A stretch of DNA of 49,282 nt, from positions 263,467 to 312,748 of the forward strand of contig NZ_GG770557.1 of assembly GCF_000164135.1 (NCBI RefSeq). The letters run 5' to 3'. Of the stretch, positions 6,846-15,726 are shown piece after piece; position 1 is the stretch's first letter; each line of letters opens with the position of its first letter. This stretch comes from Mycobacterium parascrofulaceum ATCC BAA-614 (GTDB lineage: Bacteria > Actinomycetota > Actinomycetes > Mycobacteriales > Mycobacteriaceae). The translations under genes and the position numbers were made by a program. Under the pieces are notes generated by a model that did not search any database, was not told where the DNA came from, and worked only from the letters and a program-made list of their open reading frames with translations.

Positions 6846-8361
6846 CGAACACGCCGACATCGTCGTCTCCGGCGCCGGCCCCAACGGGCTCATGCTGGCC
6901 TGCGAGCTCGCGCTCGCAGGCATCCGTCCGGTCGTGCTCGACGGGTTGCCCGGGCCGAGCGACGAGCCGAAGGCGAATGGCCTTGTCGGCCAGGTGGTTC
7001 GGACGCTCGACATGCGGGGCCTCTACCAGGCGTTCACCGGCGACGACCAGCCGCCCCAACCCAGCCCCGGCTGGATGTTCTCAGCCATGCCGCTGGACTT
7101 CTCCGGCGTACCCGACAACCCGATGTATGCGATGCTCATCCCTCAACCCAAGCTGGTACGGCTGCTGGAGAAGCGGGCCCGCGATCTCGGGGTAGACCTT
7201 CGCTGGGGCCACGAACTCACCGGCATCCGGCCGGGTGCGGAATCCGTTGCGCTGGCGGTATCTTCGCCGCAAAGCGGATACGGCATCGCCGCGCGCTACC
7301 TGGTTGGCGCCGACGGCGGACACAGCCTGGTCCGCAAATCACTGGGAATCGACTTTCCCGGCAGCACCTCTGCGACGGTCGGCCGGCTCGCCCACGTGCA
7401 CATCCCCGAGCGGCTCCGCCGACCCGACGGCGTCATCGACATCCCCGGGTTCGGTCCGCTTCCCTTCGGCCACAGCCGATTCGACAGCGGCGGATTGATC
7501 TTCGCCGAATTCGAGCCCGGCAGGGCGTTGCTGGGCACCGTCGAATTTGCGCCCTTCGTCGACGACGAGCCGATGAGCCTGGCCGAACTGCGCGAAAGTG
7601 TCCGGCGGGTGCTCGGTACCGACTTCCCCTTCGAGGAGCCGAAAGGCGCCGGGCCGCATGCCCTGCGCCGCATCAACGGCTGGAATACGCGGCACGCGTC
7701 GCGCTACCGCGACGGCCGTGCCCTGCTGCTCGGCGATGCCGCCCACGTCCACAGCGCCATGGGCGGCCCCGGCCTCAACCTCGGTCTGCAAGACGCCATG
7801 AACCTGGGCTGGAAGCTCGCCGCTGAGATCAACGGGTGGGCGCCCACCGGACTGCTCGACACCTACGAATCCGAACGGCATCCCGTCGGCGAGCGCGTGA
7901 TGATGCACTCGCAGGCCCAGACGGCGCTCATGTTTCCCGGCCCCGAGGTCGCCGCGCTCCGCACGCTGCTGGGCGAATTCTTCACCCTGCCCGGCGTCGC
8001 CGAGCACATGGCCGCGCTGCTGGCCGGAACCGACGTGCGCTATGACGTCGGCGACGACCATCCGTTGTCGGGTTGGTCCGTGCCCGAGCTGACCCTCGCG
8101 GACGGCCGGCGGGTCACCGAGCTGCTGCACGGCGCGCGTCCGGTGCTGCTCGACTTCGACGGCGGCGCCGGGGCCACGGCGTCGGGCTGGGCCGATCGGG
8201 TCGACGTCGTGACCGCGACGCTCGACGACCGCCCCGCCGCGGCGCTGCTGATCCGGCCCGACGGCTATGTCGCCTGGGCGGCCGGCGAATTCGGGCCGGT
8301 CGCACAGGCCGGTTTGCGTGCGGCGCTGCGGCGCTGGTTCGGACGGGAGTCCAGCGGTTAA
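6838..8361 (+). CDS. FAD-dependent aromatic-ring monooxygenase (PheA/TfdB family)
   Basis: A 507-residue class A flavoprotein monooxygenase. The N-terminal Rossmann motif GAGPNG (12-17) binds FAD, and the second FAD motif GDAAHVHSAMGGPGLNLG begins near residue 299. The C-terminal third is a thioredoxin-like domain common in phenol and polyketide hydroxylases. Such enzymes use NAD(P)H and O2 to hydroxylate aromatic substrates in the cytoplasm; some inactivate rifamycins or tetracyclines. The start is GTG 6838, with an AAGGAG site inside the upstream TetR gene. The substrate is not predictable from sequence. Confidence 0.85.
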   Translation: MADEHADIVVSGAGPNGLMLACELALAGIRPVVLDGLPGPSDEPKANGLVGQVVRTLDMRGLYQAFTGDDQPPQPSPGWMFSAMPLDFSGVPDNPMYAMLIPQPKLVRLLEKRARDLGVDLRWGHELTGIRPGAESVALAVSSPQSGYGIAARYLVGADGGHSLVRKSLGIDFPGSTSATVGRLAHVHIPERLRRPDGVIDIPGFGPLPFGHSRFDSGGLIFAEFEPGRALLGTVEFAPFVDDEPMSLAELRESVRRVLGTDFPFEEPKGAGPHALRRINGWNTRHASRYRDGRALLLGDAAHVHSAMGGPGLNLGLQDAMNLGWKLAAEINGWAPTGLLDTYESERHPVGERVMMHSQAQTALMFPGPEVAALRTLLGEFFTLPGVAEHMAALLAGTDVRYDVGDDHPLSGWSVPELTLADGRRVTELLHGARPVLLDFDGGAGATASGWADRVDVVTATLDDRPAAALLIRPDGYVAWAAGEFGPVAQAGLRAALRRWFGRESSG

Positions 8362-8390
8362 GGGGCGCGGGCCCGACGCCGCCCATCGGG

Positions 8391-8458
8391 TGTGCGCCCA
8401 CGGCGGGCCCGCTCGGCGTGTCGCCGCCCTGGACGCACCCGCAAAGCCAAGAACGCAC
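8391..8458. repeat. Intergenic hairpin repeat, copy B
   Basis: Bases 8391-8442 are identical over 52 bp to 6065-6116, and the next 16 bases match copy A at 13 positions. It lies 29 bp after the monooxygenase stop in the same orientation as copy A. The internal stem GTGCGCCCA/TGGACGCAC is conserved. The outer inverted termini of copy A are only partly kept (TGTGCG/CGCAC). Confidence 0.8.
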
Positions 8459-8504
8459 GCCAGGTCCTATCGCGGCACGGGACATCCAGTGCTTGGCTGG
8501 GCAC

Positions 8505-8708
8505 ATGGCCCGCACCGACCCCACTGAGCCCGTGCGCAGCGCACAGCGGATCGTCGACGTCCTGTCCGCGCAGGGCGTGCAGTACGCCTTCACCGCCACC
8601 CTGCGCCGGGCGCTGGCCGAGGAGGGACCGTCCCTGATCGACGTGCCCGTGGACTACAGCCGCAACACCGACCTGGCCGCACAGCTGCACGACGACCCCT
8701 TCGAATAG
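8505..8708 (+). pseudogene. Acetolactate synthase remnant, internally deleted
   Basis: A 67-codon frame joins two pieces of a TPP-dependent acetolactate synthase (catabolic AlsS/BudB type). Residues about 12-29 (SAQRIVDVLSAQGVQYAF) resemble the first helix-strand of the family. From about residue 32, LRRALAEEGPSLIDVPVDYS and a following QLHDDPFE match the extreme C-terminus, where intact enzymes end with IDVPVDYxxN and a short tail. Roughly 480 residues, including all cofactor-binding parts, are missing. The frame is still open and stops one base before the acetolactate decarboxylase ATG, as an intact alsS would. It cannot be active; the start codon is uncertain. Confidence 0.78.
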
Positions 8709-8709
8709 C

Positions 8710-9495
8710 ATGGACGCACATTCAGGCGCCTACGAGCGCTTCCGGCATTGGGCCGCAACGCTTCTCACCCACCAACACGAGGCCGAGGTTTACCAGTTCT
8801 CGACGATCAGCGCCCTGCTCGAGGGCGTGTACGACGGGGACGTCACCGTCGCCGAGATCCTGCGCCACGGCGACTTCGGGCTGGGCACCTTCAACCACCT
8901 CGACGGCGAGATGGTGATTCTCGACGGCGTCTGCTACCGATTGCGCGCGGACGGCACCTCGAGCCGGGCCGCGCCCGACGACCGCAGCCCCTTCGCGGCG
9001 GTGACCCGGTTTCACAGCGACTTCGAGATCGCGATCCGGGCGCGCACCGCCCGCGCGGAGGTGACCGCCGCGATCGACCGCCAAATCAAAAGCGCCAACC
9101 TGATTTACGCGATCCGGATCACCGGGCATTTCGCCGAATTGCACACCCGCACCGTGATGGCGCAAAAGCCGCCCTACCCGCCCCTGACCCGGGCCACCGA
9201 AGAGCAGGCCGAGACCGTCTTCACCGACGTGTCCGGCACGGTCGTCGGGTTCCGCACCCCCGACTTCGAGCAGGGCATCTCGGTCGCCGGGTATCATCTG
9301 CACTTCCTCAACGAGGACCGCACCGGCGGCGGTCACGTCCTCGATTTCACCCTCGAGCGCGGAGACGTCGCGGTCAGCGGGGCTTCGCAGTTGCATCTGA
9401 GCCTGCCCACCTCCGGGGACTTCCTCGGCGCCCAGTTGTCCGGCGCCGACATCGCCGAGCGGATCGACAAAGCCGAAGGCTCCGACCAGACATAG
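8710..9495 (+). CDS. budA: Alpha-acetolactate decarboxylase
   Basis: A 261-residue enzyme converting 2-acetolactate to acetoin and CO2 in the cytoplasm. The family opening is clear (VYQFSTISALLEGVYDGDVT), as is HGDFGLGTFNHLDGEM. The zinc ligands appear as His196 and His198 in GYHLHF and His209 in GGGHV; Glu67 is in LDGEM. Length equals that of typical BudA/AlsD proteins. It directly follows the remnant of its partner synthase, so substrate would have to come from valine/leucine biosynthesis enzymes elsewhere in the genome. The reading frame and key residues look intact. Confidence 0.93.
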   Translation: MDAHSGAYERFRHWAATLLTHQHEAEVYQFSTISALLEGVYDGDVTVAEILRHGDFGLGTFNHLDGEMVILDGVCYRLRADGTSSRAAPDDRSPFAAVTRFHSDFEIAIRARTARAEVTAAIDRQIKSANLIYAIRITGHFAELHTRTVMAQKPPYPPLTRATEEQAETVFTDVSGTVVGFRTPDFEQGISVAGYHLHFLNEDRTGGGHVLDFTLERGDVAVSGASQLHLSLPTSGDFLGAQLSGADIAERIDKAEGSDQT

Positions 9496-9580
9496 CCGGT
9501 TCGCCGGAATTCATGGACTGTTCAGGCCCGCGTCAAGCGCACATTGTTGAGTGCACACGCGCGCCGCGTGTCCTCACGTT

Positions 9581-10726
9581 ATGCGCGTTGTACAGGTCGC
9601 CAATTTCTACGGCCCTCGCTCCGGCGGCCTTCGCACCGCGGTGGACCGACTGGGCGCCGAATACTGCGCCAGCGGGCACGAGGTGTTCCTGATCGTTCCC
9701 GGCCAGCGGGCCGAGCGCAGCCTCCTGCGTACCGGCGTGGTGCGAATCACGCTGCCCGCGCGGCTGATTCCCCTCACCGGCGGCTACCGCGCGGTGATGC
9801 CCGGACCGGTCAAGACGCTGCTGGAGGCGCTGCGGCCCGACGCGTTGGAGGTGTCGGACCGGCTCACGCTGCGGTCACTGGGCCGGTGGGGCCGCGACCA
9901 CGGCGCGACGACGGTGATGATCTCCCACGAGCGGTTGGATCGGCTTGTCGGGCAACTACTTCCACACCGGGCCGCCGTCAAGTTCGCCGATTTGGCCAAC
10001 GCGCGCACCGCCGCCGATTACGACACGGTGGTGTGCACCACCGGTTTCGCGCGCGAGGAGTTCGACCGCATCGGCGCGACCAACACTGTCACCGTTCCGC
10101 TGGGGGTCGACCTGCAGACCTTTCACCCGCGCCGGCACTCTTACCTGGTGCGTCGACGCTGGGCCACACCCAGCCAGCTGCTGCTGGTCCACTGCGGCCG
10201 GCTGTCGGTGGAAAAGCGCGTCGACCGCAGCATCGACGCGGTCGGCGAGTTGCGCCACGCCGGGATCGACGCGCGGCTCGTCGTCGTCGGCGAGGGTCCG
10301 TTGCGCGCCCGGCTGGAGCGGCAGGCCGCCCGGTTACCGGTCGACTTCACCGGATTCGTCTCCGACCGGCACACGGTGGCCGGCCTGCTGGCCACGGCCG
10401 ACGTGTCGCTGGCGCCCGGGCCGCACGAAACGTTCGGATTGGCCGCGCTGGAGTCGCTCGCCTGCGGGACGCCCGCGGTGGTGTCGCGCACGTCGGCGCT
10501 GAGCGAGATCATCACCGCCGACAGCGGCGCCCTGGCGGACAACCATCCGGCCGCCATCGCGCGGGCGGTCGGCGCCGTCACCCGTCGTCCCGAGCACTAC
10601 CGTCGCGTCTCCGCGCGGCGCCGCGCCGAGAACTTCACCTGGCACCGGGCCGCGACGGGCATGCTGGCGTCGTTGGGAGCGCCGGCGCTGGACGACCCGG
10701 GCGCCGATTCCGAACAAACCGCGTAA
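9581..10726 (+). CDS. mgtA: GT4-family mannosyltransferase, MgtA type
   Basis: A 381-residue GT-B glycosyltransferase. The N-terminal acceptor domain begins MRVVQVANFYGPRSGGLRTA. The C-terminal nucleotide-sugar domain has HCGRLSVEKRVDRSIDA and the donor-binding GPHETFGLAALESLACGTP. As I recall it, the whole protein closely resembles M. tuberculosis MgtA (Rv0557), which adds mannose from GDP-mannose to a glucuronosyl diacylglycerol in lipomannan-like glycolipid synthesis at the cytoplasmic face. The ATG at 9581 matches the family N-terminus although its ribosome site is weak. In M. tuberculosis mgtA is not near lipM-htpG, so this is relocated or a paralogue. Confidence 0.83.
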   Translation: MRVVQVANFYGPRSGGLRTAVDRLGAEYCASGHEVFLIVPGQRAERSLLRTGVVRITLPARLIPLTGGYRAVMPGPVKTLLEALRPDALEVSDRLTLRSLGRWGRDHGATTVMISHERLDRLVGQLLPHRAAVKFADLANARTAADYDTVVCTTGFAREEFDRIGATNTVTVPLGVDLQTFHPRRHSYLVRRRWATPSQLLLVHCGRLSVEKRVDRSIDAVGELRHAGIDARLVVVGEGPLRARLERQAARLPVDFTGFVSDRHTVAGLLATADVSLAPGPHETFGLAALESLACGTPAVVSRTSALSEIITADSGALADNHPAAIARAVGAVTRRPEHYRRVSARRRAENFTWHRAATGMLASLGAPALDDPGADSEQTA

Positions 10727-10764
10727 CGCCTGCGCGTTTCCCGGTTATCTAACGGAGGCCGGTC

Positions 10765-11241
10765 TCACGGTCCCCAAATGAGCAGGTCTTCCATCCCGTT
10801 GTTCATCGTCACCGTGGTCGGCGCCGGGCCGGTGACGTCGAAGTGGATTTTGCCGGTCGCCTGCGCACCGTCAGGAATGGTCGCGCCGCTGATGTTCGTC
10901 GGGCTCGCGACATACCAAAGAACCCGGTACGCGGCCGCATTCGGGGCGATGGCGTTGAACTGCGAAATCGCGGGAGTGACAGTGCCCCGGATCGACCTGA
11001 CGGTCGCCGTGGCCTCCCACAGCTTGCCGGTCGGCGTGTAACCGGGGGTCACGTCGTTGCTGGGCTGGAGGTTGCTGACCGTCCACGCCAGGACAACCTG
11101 GCCGACGCTGTCGGTCATCGTCAGCTCGCTGCCCAGTTTGCCGACGACCGGATAAGTGGCCGATGCGGTCGGTGCGGTGATGCCAGCCATTGCAGTGGCG
11201 AGGGTTGCTAGCGCGGCCACCATCAATTTTGTGATCTTCAC
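10765..11241 (-). CDS. mpt63: MPT63/MPB63-family secreted immunogenic protein
   Basis: A 158-residue secreted protein with a Sec signal peptide (MKITKLMVAALATLATAMAG) and a likely cleavage after TASA. The mature part closely follows MPT63 (Rv1926c): YPVVGKLGSELTMTDSVGQV, PGYTPTGKLWEATATV, GTVTPAISQFNA, YRVLWY, SGATIPDGAQATGKIHFDVT and NNGMEDLLIW. MPT63 is a small immunoglobulin-like beta sandwich released into culture medium; its function is unknown. It starts with GTG and has a strong AGGGAGA site. It may be the true orthologue or a second copy, since M. tuberculosis mpt63 lies in another region. Confidence 0.9.
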   Translation of the reverse strand: MKITKLMVAALATLATAMAGITAPTASATYPVVGKLGSELTMTDSVGQVVLAWTVSNLQPSNDVTPGYTPTGKLWEATATVRSIRGTVTPAISQFNAIAPNAAAYRVLWYVASPTNISGATIPDGAQATGKIHFDVTGPAPTTVTMNNGMEDLLIWGP

Positions 11242-11444
11242 TGGTGTTTCTCCCTACTCGCTTGTGCAACGAATTATTCGTCGCCAATCGACTCTGGAGA
11301 CTTGATCGTGTCCACCGCGGCCCCTTTCCCAATAGAGCCATTTGACCTCAACCTTCTTGGAAGTCACGTCGGCCAATTAGTCGGCGCATTATTTGCGGGC
11401 CCTGAATCGGGGAGAGCTATTGTCAGGACAATCCGCGACGGTCG

Positions 11445-12775
11445 TTATCGCTGCGGTAATGACAGCGGCGGATGGCTGACGCTTCGACCACGCAGCCGGA
11501 CCAGGCCTTCCACGCCCACCGCACCGAGCAGGAAGCCGCCAAGGACCCACAGCTGGCCGGGCATCTTCGTCGCGGTGTATGTCGTCATCGCACCGAGGGC
11601 GCCCAGGCAGCAGGCCGCGCCGAGGACCGCCAGCAGTTTGGTTGTCCGGCGGACCCTAAACCGCAGCACGGCGAGGTTGACGGCGGCGAAGATCAGCAGA
11701 AATCCGGCCGACCCCATCAGGCTGATGCCCTCGATGTGCACAGCGTTGACCACCGCCAAAGTCCCGGCCGTCGTGGAGAGCAGCCGCCGATCGGGCGATC
11801 CCATACGGGCTTGGCCAGGCCGGGCGGCAGTTCGCCGTTGCGTGCCATCAGGTAGGTGAACTTCCCCGTGCCGTAGAGGGTTGCGTTGATTGCGCTCGCG
11901 GTGGAGATCACCGCGGCGATGCCGATCAGAATGAAACCGGCCGACCCGAGAAACGGGCGCGCCGCGGCGGCCAGCGCGTAGTCGCGGTCGCGGTCGATCT
12001 GCACGACACTGAGATTCCCGACCGCGACGAAAGCCACCAGGACGTACAGGAGGATCACCACCCCGATCGAAATCAGGTACGCCCGCGGCAGACTGCGCGG
12101 CGGATCGATCGCGTCCTCGGCCGCGTTGGCGATCAGCTCGAAGCCCTCGTATCCCAAAAAGATCAGCGCACCCGCGTAGACGATGACACCAATCGACGGG
12201 TAGTGGGCCGGCGAAACCCGGTCGCCGTGTACAAAGGCCAGCCCGGCGACGCAAAAGAGCAGCAGGATCGCGAGCTTGCCGTAAACCAGGATGGCTTCGG
12301 CGCGCCCGACGATGCGCGCGCCGGCGAGATTCAGCGCCATGAAGGCCAGCACGACGCCGCTGGCGAGGACGCGGCGCCAAGGACCATTGGGATCGGCGCC
12401 CAGCAACGCGGCGCCATAGCTCCCAAACGCGACGGCGTAGAGACCCAGCATCACAAAGTAACTGAGCCACAGCAGCACATTCAATGGCCCGCCGATGGCG
12501 GTACCGAAGCACTTGTCCAGGAAGAACGCGGTCCCGCCGCGGCTGCGGATGCGGACGGACAGCAACGCATACGACCGCCCGGTGAGCGCCGCGATCACCC
12601 CACCGGCGACGAACGAAAGATAGGCGCCGGCGCCGGCGATCTGCACGGTCAGGCCCAGAACCGAGAAAATCCCACCGCCGACCATGCCACCGATACCGAT
12701 GGCCACCAGCTGTGCGGTCCCGAGTTGACCGGACGGGCGATGCGCGCTTACCTCACCGTGCATTTCGGGCGGCAT
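11445..12775 (-). pseudogene. APC-family amino acid permease, broken by a frameshift
   Basis: The first frame (12775 to about 11790) encodes an APC-superfamily transporter. It has IGIGGMVGGGIFSVLGLTVQ at TM1 and the TM6-region AGALIFLGYEGFELIANAAED, up to PVWDRPIG near the break, then runs off into unrelated sequence and stops at 11717. The missing end continues in the next frame as LLSTTAGTLAVVNAVHIEGI with further membrane helices, ending at 11445. The total of 1331 bp is one base short of 444 codons, so a single lost base near 11783-11790 in the run CGATCGGCGGCTG explains it. This could be a real pseudogene or an assembly error. Confidence 0.82.
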
Positions 12776-12834
12776 CCGTCAACGATATGGCGGTCGCTGC
12801 CGAAACCGGCGAAGGCCACGGCACCGCGCCGCGG

Positions 12835-13284
12835 TCAATGCTTGTCCGGATCGTCGGCCACCGCGCCGCGCTCGGGCTTCCACCCGACGTACGTCAGGTA
12901 CACGCCGGCGGACGCGAGACAGGCGAACATCACCCATATCGCAATGGACATGCCCGAGCTGTAGATGGCGTCACCGGCCGCGTCGTAGGCGCGCGGAAGG
13001 GTCAACAGCAGCACGCCGCGTATCGCGAAGAACCAGCCCACCGCCGATACGATCATCGCCGCGAGGCTTCGCCAATACTGGTGGAAGGCGATGATGAAGA
13101 GGCCGCCCATCAAGAGGATGGCCCCATACAGCCAGGGCCACATGGGATTTGCCTTGAACTCGGTGAACAGCGTCTGCATGTAGGAGCCGCGCACGGCGAC
13201 CGTGATCGGCACGATGGTGAGGTACGGGCCCAGCACGCGGGCGAAGTTGCGGGTGCGGGTGTGCGATTGCTCGGGGGTGTTCAT
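12835..13284 (-). CDS. Small integral membrane protein, function unknown
   Basis: A 149-residue protein with about four predicted helices: VLGPYLTIVPITVAV, WPWLYGAILLMGGLFIIAF, SLAAMIVSAVGWFFAIRGVL and IAIWVMFACLASAGVYLTYV. The N-terminus is hydrophilic (MNTPEQSHTRTR). The longer frame to 13470 is antisense to or overlaps the secreted-protein gene, so ATG 13284 is chosen. It lies 13 bp after the secreted protein gene on the same strand, which suggests a two-gene unit. I recognise no family beyond a general mycobacterial membrane protein. Confidence 0.75.
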   Translation of the reverse strand: MNTPEQSHTRTRNFARVLGPYLTIVPITVAVRGSYMQTLFTEFKANPMWPWLYGAILLMGGLFIIAFHQYWRSLAAMIVSAVGWFFAIRGVLLLTLPRAYDAAGDAIYSSGMSIAIWVMFACLASAGVYLTYVGWKPERGAVADDPDKH

Positions 13285-13297
13285 GGCCGGTGCTTCC

Positions 13298-13765
13298 TCA
13301 AAAGTCGGAGGCCGCCCAGGATCCGGGCGGGTAAGGGGGCACGACGCCGGCGAATGCGCCATCGGTGAGCCGGCACAGCGTGTCGGAAATCGTTCCGGCG
13401 TTGGCCAATACCTTCGGGTCGCTGCCGGGCACGACTCGCGCGACCACCGCCTGCCAGAAGTAACCGACACCGCCGTGCTCGTACCACACGAACCAGTCGG
13501 CGTCGCGATTGCCGGCCCGGATCAGCCGGCGGAACGGCAGTGTCGGATCGCTGACCGAGTCGGTCGCGTTGAAGGGCGCGCCGATGTCGGCGACGGGCGG
13601 AAGCAGCTTGACGAGCTCGGGTGGCAGCTGGGACACGTGCCGCACCTCCCGGACGGGAGTCGTCAGCGCGCACTGGGTGTTTGGCGTCGCCTCGGCGGGG
13701 ACGGCCGTCAGCACGGCCGACGCGACCGCGAGGGCCGCGGTGAATGTGTAGCTGATGCGCGCCAC
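13298..13765 (-). CDS. Secreted protein of unknown function
   Basis: A 155-residue protein with a Sec signal peptide (ISYTFTAALAVASAVLTAV) and probable cleavage after AEA. The mature part contains a Cys pair candidate (NTQCALTT and DTLCRLTD) and a Trp/Tyr-rich block (ADWFVWYEHGGVGYFWQAVV). It is the first gene of a likely two-gene unit with the membrane protein downstream, and divergent from sseB. No known catalytic motif was recognised. Confidence 0.75.
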   Translation of the reverse strand: MARISYTFTAALAVASAVLTAVPAEATPNTQCALTTPVREVRHVSQLPPELVKLLPPVADIGAPFNATDSVSDPTLPFRRLIRAGNRDADWFVWYEHGGVGYFWQAVVARVVPGSDPKVLANAGTISDTLCRLTDGAFAGVVPPYPPGSWAASDF

Positions 13766-13867
13766 GACCCACTCCGATCCGCCCTATCGCCCATCAAGAC
13801 GCTACGCCTTCGTTTGCTGATGGGGAACGCCGCTAGGCTCTGTGCAGACGATCAGGGAGGCGAATCG

Positions 13868-14722
13868 GTGGGAGCCCGAGACCAGGTGTTGGTCACCGTC
13901 GCGGAGTTGGCTGCGTTGCTCGAGGCCGGTGAGGCGGTCAGCATCCTCGACGTCCGTTGGCGGCTCGACGAACCGGACGGGCGACCGGCCTACCTGGCCG
14001 GGCACCTGCCGGGCGCGGTGTATGTGTCCCTCGAGGAGGAACTCAGCGATCACTCGGTCGCCGGACGCGGCCGCCACCCGCTGCCGTCGGGGACCGACCT
14101 GCGGGCCGCCGCGCGCCGCTGGGGCATCCGGCAGGACTCGCCGGTGGTCGTCTACGACGACTGGAACCGCGCCGGTTCGGCTCGGGCGTGGTGGGTGTTG
14201 ACGGCGGCCGGCCTGCCGAACGTGCGCATCCTGGACGGTGGCCTGGCCGCCTGGCGGTCGGACGGCGGTCGGCTCGAAACCGGCGAGGTGACCCCGCGGC
14301 CCGGGAATGTCACTGTGCCGCATGATGATCTGTACGCCGGGGGCCGTCCCACCCTGACGGCCGAGCAGGCCGGCGCGGCCGGCGTGACATTGCTCGATGC
14401 GCGGGCGCCCGAACGCTTCCGCGGCGAGGTCGAACCGATCGACCCGGCGGCCGGGCACATCCCCGGCGCCACCAACCTGCCGAGCACCGCCATCCTGACG
14501 CCCGACGGCACGTTCGCCGGCGCCGGTGCGCTCAACCGGCTGCTGGCCGACCGCGGGATCGACCACGACGGCGCCGTGGCCGCCTACTGCGGTTCCGGCG
14601 TGACCGCCAGCGTCACGGTCGCGGCGCTGGCGGCGGTGGGCCGGGAGGTGGCGCTGTTTCCGGGATCGTGGTCCGAGTGGTGCTCGGATCCGGGCCGCGC
14701 GGTCGCCCGCGGCCCCGAGTAG
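13868..14722 (+). CDS. sseB: Thiosulfate/3-mercaptopyruvate sulfurtransferase (tandem rhodanese)
   Basis: A 284-residue two-domain rhodanese. The inactive N-terminal domain has SILDVRWRLDEPDG, GHLPGAVYVSLEEELSD and VVVYDDWNRAGSARAWW. The C-terminal domain has LLDARAPERFRGEVEP and the active-site loop YCGSGVTA with Cys241. It transfers sulfane sulfur to cyanide or thiol acceptors in the cytoplasm. Residue-level resemblance and context match M. tuberculosis Rv2291 (sseB). The GTG start at 13868 has an AGGGAGG site seven bases upstream. It ends three bases before the convergent phosphorylase gene. Confidence 0.92.
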   Translation: MGARDQVLVTVAELAALLEAGEAVSILDVRWRLDEPDGRPAYLAGHLPGAVYVSLEEELSDHSVAGRGRHPLPSGTDLRAAARRWGIRQDSPVVVYDDWNRAGSARAWWVLTAAGLPNVRILDGGLAAWRSDGGRLETGEVTPRPGNVTVPHDDLYAGGRPTLTAEQAGAAGVTLLDARAPERFRGEVEPIDPAAGHIPGATNLPSTAILTPDGTFAGAGALNRLLADRGIDHDGAVAAYCGSGVTASVTVAALAAVGREVALFPGSWSEWCSDPGRAVARGPE

Positions 14723-14725
14723 CGA

Positions 14726-15601
14726 TCAGGCGCCGGCCCAGTTCCGCAGGAAGGCGGCGGTCACCCGGGCGGCGTTGACCGCCGCGATCCGTTTGTAGCA
14801 GAAGAACTGAAAGGGAAAGCCCGGCAGGCGAAGCGGGTCGCCCGGCCCGTCCGTGATGCCGCGGATGCCGAGGAACGGGATGCCGTACTCGTCGGCCACA
14901 GCCTGGGCCGCCGCGGTCTCCATGTCCGTCGCGTCGAAGGCCGGGTCCGAGCTCGAGACGATCTTCAGGTTGCTGATCAGGGCGCTTCGCAGCCAGCGGC
15001 CCCCCGCTTGCCGGAAGTTGCCGGTGTACCGGCGGGACCAATCCGGCGCGGTGCGGGGCTGGCAGCCGAAAACGTCGCCGCCATTGGGGATGCACGGAAA
15101 CGCCACACCGTTGTTGTTGTCCCAACTGCAGCCGTCGCCGCCGACGACGACCCGCGGTCGGCGCCGCAGATCGATCCGCCGCACGACGCTTTCCAGTGCG
15201 ACCGAAAGCTTTCCGGCCTCGCCGAGCATGTCGGGGTCGACCGGGCGAAACGTCCTGCCGTGGTCCAGCGTCCACCGGGCCGGCACCGCCACGTCCGCGA
15301 TGCGGGTGCGCCCCGCCCCACCGGCGACCCCCGAAAACACCACGGCGCCAATGCCGAAGCGGGCCAGGGCGACCACGGTGGTGTCGGTGGCGTTGACCAG
15401 ACCGATGCCGGTCATCGCGACGATCACCTTCTTGCCGGCGATCGCCCCCAGGTAGAAGTGGCGGCCGCCGGCGATCACCACCGGATCGGGATCGAGCGCG
15501 GTGTGCGAGAGCACCGCGTCGGCTTCGCCCGGGAACGCGGACAGCACCAGGGTGCGCCGTTCGCGCCGACCCGCCTCGCCCACCGCCCCAGTAAACGCCA
15601 C
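14726..15601 (-). CDS. Nucleoside phosphorylase-like protein (PNP/UDP superfamily)
   Basis: A 291-residue protein of the nucleoside phosphorylase/hydrolase fold used by MTA/SAH nucleosidases. Landmarks are [42 protein letters not shown], the ribose-binding ATDMETAA and the closing [14 protein letters not shown], where the usual RxxSD Asp is present. An insertion near the middle ([18 protein letters not shown]) is not typical of bacterial nucleosidases and may alter the base pocket. The start appears to be GTG 15601, with a weak ribosome site. The base specificity is unknown. Confidence 0.75.
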   Translation of the reverse strand: MAFTGAVGEAGRRERRTLVLSAFPGEADAVLSHTALDPDPVVIAGGRHFYLGAIAGKKVIVAMTGIGLVNATDTTVVALARFGIGAVVFSGVAGGAGRTRIADVAVPARWTLDHGRTFRPVDPDMLGEAGKLSVALESVVRRIDLRRRPRVVVGGDGCSWDNNNGVAFPCIPNGGDVFGCQPRTAPDWSRRYTGNFRQAGGRWLRSALISNLKIVSSSDPAFDATDMETAAAQAVADEYGIPFLGIRGITDGPGDPLRLPGFPFQFFCYKRIAAVNAARVTAAFLRNWAGA

Positions 15602-15726
15602 GCCGACCCCGTCGGGCGCCCTTCGGTCCAGGTTTGCTGATTCCGGTCCGGCACGGCGGGGCCAGCGGCTAGTCTCAGCGGCGTTGCAGCCAAACCCGGG
15701 GGCGCGGCCGACCGAGGAGCACGCTC

